In this document: positions 61,352 through 64,000 of the stretch, in pieces
Numbering within the stretch: the stretch's first letter is position 1
Layout: each line of letters opens with the position of its first letter
Assembly: GCF_003173575.1 (NCBI RefSeq)
Contig: NZ_QGNY01000001.1
Location: 682,001-746,000, forward strand
Length of the DNA stretch: 64,000 bases
Origin: Pedobacter paludis
Lineage (GTDB): Bacteria > Bacteroidota > Bacteroidia > Sphingobacteriales > Sphingobacteriaceae
Direction of reading: 5' to 3'
The notes under the pieces: generated by a model
Databases searched by the model: none
What the model was told of the DNA's origin: nothing
The model's input: the letters and a program-made list of their open reading frames with translations, nothing else
Translations under genes and position numbers: made by a program

Positions 61352-61381
61352 TTGCAGTTTTAACTGGGATTTGTACTTTTG
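61352..61381 (+). promoter_or_regulatory. Promoter of the second tRNA-Ser gene
   Basis: TTG (61352-61354), 19 bases, then TACTTTTG (61374-61381), again 4 bases before the tRNA. The -33 to -7 block repeats that of copy 1 (GTTTGCAG...GGATTTGTACTTTTG). Confidence 0.85.
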
Positions 61382-61385
61382 CGCC

Positions 61386-61472
61386 GGAGAGTTGGCAGAG
61401 TGGTCGATTGCGGCAGTCTTGAAAACTGTTGACTTGTCAAAGGGTCCGCGGGTTCGAATCCCCCACTCTCCG
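61386..61472 (+). tRNA. tRNA-Ser (anticodon UGA), copy 2
   Basis: Same length, arms and anticodon loop CTTGAAA as copy 1 (anticodon TGA), with a C instead of T in the variable arm (TTGACTTGTCAAAGGG). The flanking promoter and terminator are also duplicated, so this is a duplicated complete transcription unit rather than only the tRNA. Confidence 0.97.
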
Positions 61473-61477
61473 CACTT

Positions 61478-61507
61478 AAATGCTGCCCAATAAGGGTGGC
61501 ATTTTTT
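61478..61507 (+). terminator. Terminator of the second tRNA-Ser unit
   Basis: AAATGCTGCCC and GGGTGGCATTT form the same stem as copy 1 with two G-U pairs around AATAA, then TTTTTTG. The fold is kept despite base changes. Confidence 0.85.
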
Positions 61508-61548
61508 GTTTTAAATATTTGTTTGATCGTATGGTTTTACAAATAAAT

Positions 61549-62193
61549 TTACTGCTCATTAAAATAAACAACGACCTCCAATTGATTTTGTGAATATTCC
61601 CTGAAGACCATTCTTCCTGAAAGAAGATAAACGATAGAACGAAGCTTTTCTGCAAAATCCGTTCTGGGTACCAAAGGTCCACTAGGATCAAATGCAAAGC
61701 CATAAGTTAAGCTAATCACTTCATTATCCAATCTTCCTACACTCATGCTTAACCCTCTTAAAAGATCAATATCAATACAATCTAGTGTTTGTTGAGTAAG
61801 TCTGAAAATAGCAAGCTCCATTTCCTCGCTTAAATTATCAGGCAGTTTAATAAAATTACTAAAAGCCTCGTGACTTATAAATTTAAAGCGAGTAGAAAAT
61901 AACTCCTTAAGTGCGGCAAAAAGACCAAATGTTTCATAAATTTTCGGTCTCAGTTCAAATGAAGCATTGCGGACCCGATCTAATGCATGTGAGATCTCTA
62001 ACTGTAATTCGGAGCTAAGATTATGATCAGATTGACTTTTTAACTGGAATAAAAGCTGGGCTATATCATCGTAAAGAAATGATGCCAAATTCCCCTTTTC
62101 AATTTCCGAGTCTAAAAAAATAGCTTTGCGAAGATCTTCTTCCGTTTCTATTATTGGCTCTAAAGCTCTTGGTTGTAGTTTAGGAATTTCCAT
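61549..62193 (-). CDS. Degenerate histidine-kinase-like protein (HisKA_3 remnant without the phospho-His)
   Basis: A 214-residue cytosolic protein. The pattern LASFLYDDIAQLLFQLKSQS, then ISHALDRVRNASFELRPKIY, TFGLFAALKEL and AIFRLTQQTLDCI follows the NarL-type HisKA_3 dimerisation domain and start of the ATPase (usual LHDDIGQQL, LRP, GL.AAL, FRIVQEAL.N). Here the phosphoacceptor His is Tyr, and I see no N-box Asn or DNGxG/GxGL ATP motifs in the last 80 residues. It is therefore likely a pseudo-kinase or phosphatase-like scaffold. The receiver gene next to it (62434) is a possible partner. The assignment is by weak similarity only. Confidence 0.5.
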   Translation of the reverse strand: MEIPKLQPRALEPIIETEEDLRKAIFLDSEIEKGNLASFLYDDIAQLLFQLKSQSDHNLSSELQLEISHALDRVRNASFELRPKIYETFGLFAALKELFSTRFKFISHEAFSNFIKLPDNLSEEMELAIFRLTQQTLDCIDIDLLRGLSMSVGRLDNEVISLTYGFAFDPSGPLVPRTDFAEKLRSIVYLLSGRMVFREYSQNQLEVVVYFNEQ

Positions 62194-62381
62194 TTAAACT
62201 TCAAATTGCAAAAAATAATTAATAAATGAAAGCTTAAATTTACCAGAAATAAAAAATACCCTTAATTGGGTATGCAAAATATTTAGTTAAAAAGCTTCAT
62301 CTGCACAAAACGGTAAAAAACTGAAAATTAAATATGATAAAGATTTCGTCTAAATAAATATTATCAGAATAATGGCCAAAT

Positions 62382-62415
62382 AAAAAACTCCAGGCTTTTG
62401 GGACTGGAGTTTTTT
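62382..62415. terminator. Bidirectional terminator downstream of the receiver gene
   Basis: AAAAAACTCCAG (62382-62393) pairs with CTGGAGTTTTTT (62404-62415). On the minus strand it follows the receiver gene by 18 bases. Confidence 0.9.
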
Positions 62416-62433
62416 AAAAGATCTTTCAAAGAT

Positions 62434-62832
62434 TTAAGCTTGCGAGGTTCTTCTTTCTTCACTGCGTTTCAGCTGGGCATTTATTCTGGCCAAAACATCA
62501 TAAATATCAAACGGCTTGCTAATGTAGTCATCTGCAAATGCATCAATAGCTTTTTGTTCGCTATTATTCTGAGCAGACATTACAATAATGGGAATGTGTT
62601 TTGTAAAAATATCAGTTTTTAAATCTTCACAAATTTCAGCGCCATTACCATCTGGCAACATCACATCTAATAAGAAAAGATCAGGCATAGCATCTTGAAT
62701 ATTTTTTTTCAATTCAGAGAATGATGATGATAATTGTAGTTCAAAACCTTCTTCTTTCAACAGAATCTCGATCACGTTTCTAATTTCTTGATCGTCTTCT
62801 AAAATGTGTATTCGTTTTTTTTCCATGTTCAA
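62434..62832 (-). CDS. Single-domain response regulator (receiver only)
   Basis: A 132-residue REC protein with all key residues: the acidic pair in ILEDDQEIRN (residues ~9-12), the phosphoacceptor Asp in LFLLDVMLPDGNGAEICE (~57), Ser in IIVMSAQNN, and Lys in DDYISKPFDI. No output domain follows, only a charged tail (LKRSEERRTSQA). Such proteins relay phosphate or bind partners. It is separated from the pseudo-kinase gene by a terminator, so they are not in one operon. Confidence 0.93.
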   Translation of the reverse strand: MNMEKKRIHILEDDQEIRNVIEILLKEEGFELQLSSSFSELKKNIQDAMPDLFLLDVMLPDGNGAEICEDLKTDIFTKHIPIIVMSAQNNSEQKAIDAFADDYISKPFDIYDVLARINAQLKRSEERRTSQA

Positions 62833-62870
62833 ATTATACTTTTTGGTTTAGCTGCATAGATTGGAATTTC

Positions 62871-63632
62871 CTATACGATAGTTACAGTAACACCTAAACC
62901 CTCTAAATGTTTAACAATTTGTTCAGAAATTCCTTTATCTGTAATTATATGATCAATTTCTTCTAATCCGCATATTTTTCCGAATCCCCTTTTCCCGAAT
63001 TTTGTTGAGTCGGCCAATACGATTGTTTTTTGCGAAACGCCGATCATTTTTCGATTAAGATGGGCCTCCATAGCATTGGTAGTCGTTAATCCGAAATCTA
63101 AATCAATTCCATCAACACCTAAAAACAGTTTGTTAAAATAAAAATCCTGCAAAACCTGCTCGGCGTAACTGCCCATTACAGATGATGAGCTTTTTCTCAA
63201 TAAACCGCCCAATTGTATTACCTCAATGCTTGGCTCACGCATGAGCTCTAAAGCCACGTTTAATGCAGAAGTAACCACCGTTAAATTTGTGCCCGAAGCA
63301 ATATTTTTTGCAAAATATAAAACAGTTGTACCCGAGGCAATCACAATGGAATCATTATCGTTGATTAGCGAAGCTGCAGCAATACCAATTTTGTTTTTTT
63401 CGGTAGATTGAATTTTTTCTTTTTCATTCACGGGTCGATCCACAGTATATGGATTATTTACTGTTGCACCGCCATGCGTTCGAAAAAGTAAGCTTTTATC
63501 TTCAAGTAGTTTTAAATCCTTTCTTATTGTTACAGATGACACTTTCAGTTCCTTACATAAATCTACAACATTAATATATTGATCCTTTTGCAATCGACTA
63601 AGTATAAACTGGTGCCTCTCAGCTAAATTCAT
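62871..63632 (-). CDS. DeoR-family regulator, probable GlpR-type glycerol repressor
   Basis: A 253-residue regulator. Residues ~1-60 are the DeoR winged HTH: MNLAERHQFILSRLQKDQYI, VVDLCKELKVSSVTIRKDLK, and LLFRTHGGATVNNPYTVDRP. The rest is the sugar-phosphate-isomerase-like sensor domain (VIASGTTVLYFAKNI, SVMGSYAEQVLQDFYFNKLF, LGVDGIDLDFGLTTTNAMEA). The frame opens at 63668, but the canonical DeoR start is ATG at 63632 (63635 is equally possible). It is divergent from glpD with ~160 bp between; control of glycerol-3-phosphate metabolism is the likely role. Confidence 0.9.
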   Translation of the reverse strand: MNLAERHQFILSRLQKDQYINVVDLCKELKVSSVTIRKDLKLLEDKSLLFRTHGGATVNNPYTVDRPVNEKEKIQSTEKNKIGIAAASLINDNDSIVIASGTTVLYFAKNIASGTNLTVVTSALNVALELMREPSIEVIQLGGLLRKSSSSVMGSYAEQVLQDFYFNKLFLGVDGIDLDFGLTTTNAMEAHLNRKMIGVSQKTIVLADSTKFGKRGFGKICGLEEIDHIITDKGISEQIVKHLEGLGVTVTIV

Positions 63633-63728
63633 CATAAACTTGTTATTATATAGTGTGCAAATTAGCAAATAAAATAATCACAAAAATATTTTCTAGGAAT
63701 ATTTAATCAAATTTTAACAAATTGATAA

Positions 63729-63770
63729 TATTGTTTCGATAATAATTTTATATACTTGCGTATTGTTTCG
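63729..63770. promoter_or_regulatory. Two direct repeats TATTGTTTCG in the glpR-glpD intergenic region
   Basis: TATTGTTTCG occurs at 63729-63738 and 63761-63770, exactly 32 bases apart (about three helical turns). DeoR-family proteins often bind repeated TTTCG-type elements, so these are candidate GlpR operators for both divergent genes. I cannot place a -7 box between them with confidence (TATACTTG at 63751 is one base off). Confidence 0.5.
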
Positions 63771-63791
63771 TTTTATTATTTTTAAACATAA

Positions 63792-64000
63792 ATGGAAAGA
63801 TTACATCATACGATAATACCAGAAAGTAATAAATGGGACCTGATTATAATTGGTGGTGGCGCTACGGGTTTGGGTACTGCATTAGACTCTGCCAGTCGCG
63901 GATTTAAAACCCTGCTGGTAGAGCAGTCTGATTTTGCCAAAGGAACATCGAGCAGAAGTACAAAACTGGTGCACGGTGGAGTTCGTTATCTTGCTCAAGG
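63792..64000 (+). CDS. glpD: Glycerol-3-phosphate dehydrogenase, N-terminal part (runs off the right edge)
   Basis: The first ~70 residues of an FAD-dependent membrane-associated dehydrogenase that oxidises sn-glycerol-3-phosphate to dihydroxyacetone phosphate and passes electrons to the quinone pool (here menaquinone). ATG at 63792 is followed by [20 protein letters not shown] (FAD-binding GGGxxG), [20 protein letters not shown] and [14 protein letters not shown], the GlpD/GlpA signature. The divergent DeoR-family gene and the repeats between support GlpR control. The rest of the gene is outside the window. Confidence 0.94.
   Translation, partial: MERLHHTIIPESNKWDLIIIGGGATGLGTALDSASRGFKTLLVEQSDFAKGTSSRSTKLVHGGVRYLAQ

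Overview
The window looks like a chromosomal segment of a Bacteroidota bacterium, most likely Sphingobacteriaceae (Pedobacter-like). The evidence is a SusC/RagA-type TonB receptor, a futalosine-pathway menaquinone gene pair (mqnA, mqnE), AT-rich intergenic DNA, very weak Shine-Dalgarno sequences, promoters of the form TTG-N19-TANNTTTG, and several short palindromic repeats of the kind scattered through Bacteroidota genomes. I see no prophage, transposase, integrase or CRISPR array. The genus is inference.

Layout. 1-3.2 kb: the N-terminal part of a SusC-like receptor leaving the left edge, then an alkylglycerol-monooxygenase-like membrane hydroxylase. 3.3-12.3 kb: a carbon/phosphate block with a ROK kinase resembling polyphosphate glucokinase, gnd, zwf and pgl (oxidative pentose phosphate pathway), a DUF5655-like protein, then on the other strand a histone-H1-like Lys/Ala-rich protein, ppk1 and ppx. 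Polyphosphate synthesis, degradation and possible polyphosphate-driven glucose phosphorylation lie within 9 kb. 12.3-15.8 kb: YajQ, an acetyltransferase, a DUF4142 lipoprotein and a secreted subtilase. 15.8-19.6 kb: a PaoABC-like periplasmic molybdenum aldehyde oxidoreductase operon. 19.7-27 kb: YceH; a TetR-controlled operon (thioesterase, SDR, DUF2798, KAS II) with two matching operators; an AraC regulator and two tandem SDR paralogues.

27-36.8 kb: two thioredoxin-fold proteins, an NlpC/P60 lipoprotein, mutS, an HPF-like protein, a Fic protein, mqnA, a histidine phosphatase, mqnE and a lipocalin-like lipoprotein. 36.8-43.7 kb: sulfur amino acid synthesis. A cystathionine gamma-synthase-like gene is followed by an unknown secreted protein, then a SAM riboswitch, a 42-codon polycysteine leader ORF, metY, metX and homoserine dehydrogenase. 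43.8-57.5 kb: queuosine-precursor transporter, Bcr/CflA efflux pump, an ApbE-DUF2271 fusion with a PepSY membrane protein, a methionine aminotransferase/omega-amidase pair, glycosylasparaginase, DUF2314 protein, CutC, small lipoprotein, two zinc-ribbon membrane proteins (one a CPBP protease), DUF983, a Crp-family regulator and Ddl.

57.7-64 kb: a PASTA protein, MltG, a YbgC-type thioesterase and a YihY protein form a cell-envelope operon. Two nearly identical tRNA-Ser(UGA) transcription units follow, each with its own promoter and terminator. Then come a degenerate histidine-kinase-like protein, an orphan receiver protein, and a DeoR-family regulator divergent from glpD, which leaves the right edge.

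The observations most worth following are the SAM riboswitch plus polycysteine ORF ahead of metY, the H1-like protein beside ppk/ppx, the pseudo-kinase/receiver pair, and the paired TetR operators. All functional calls rest on motif recognition by eye; no alignment or database search was run.
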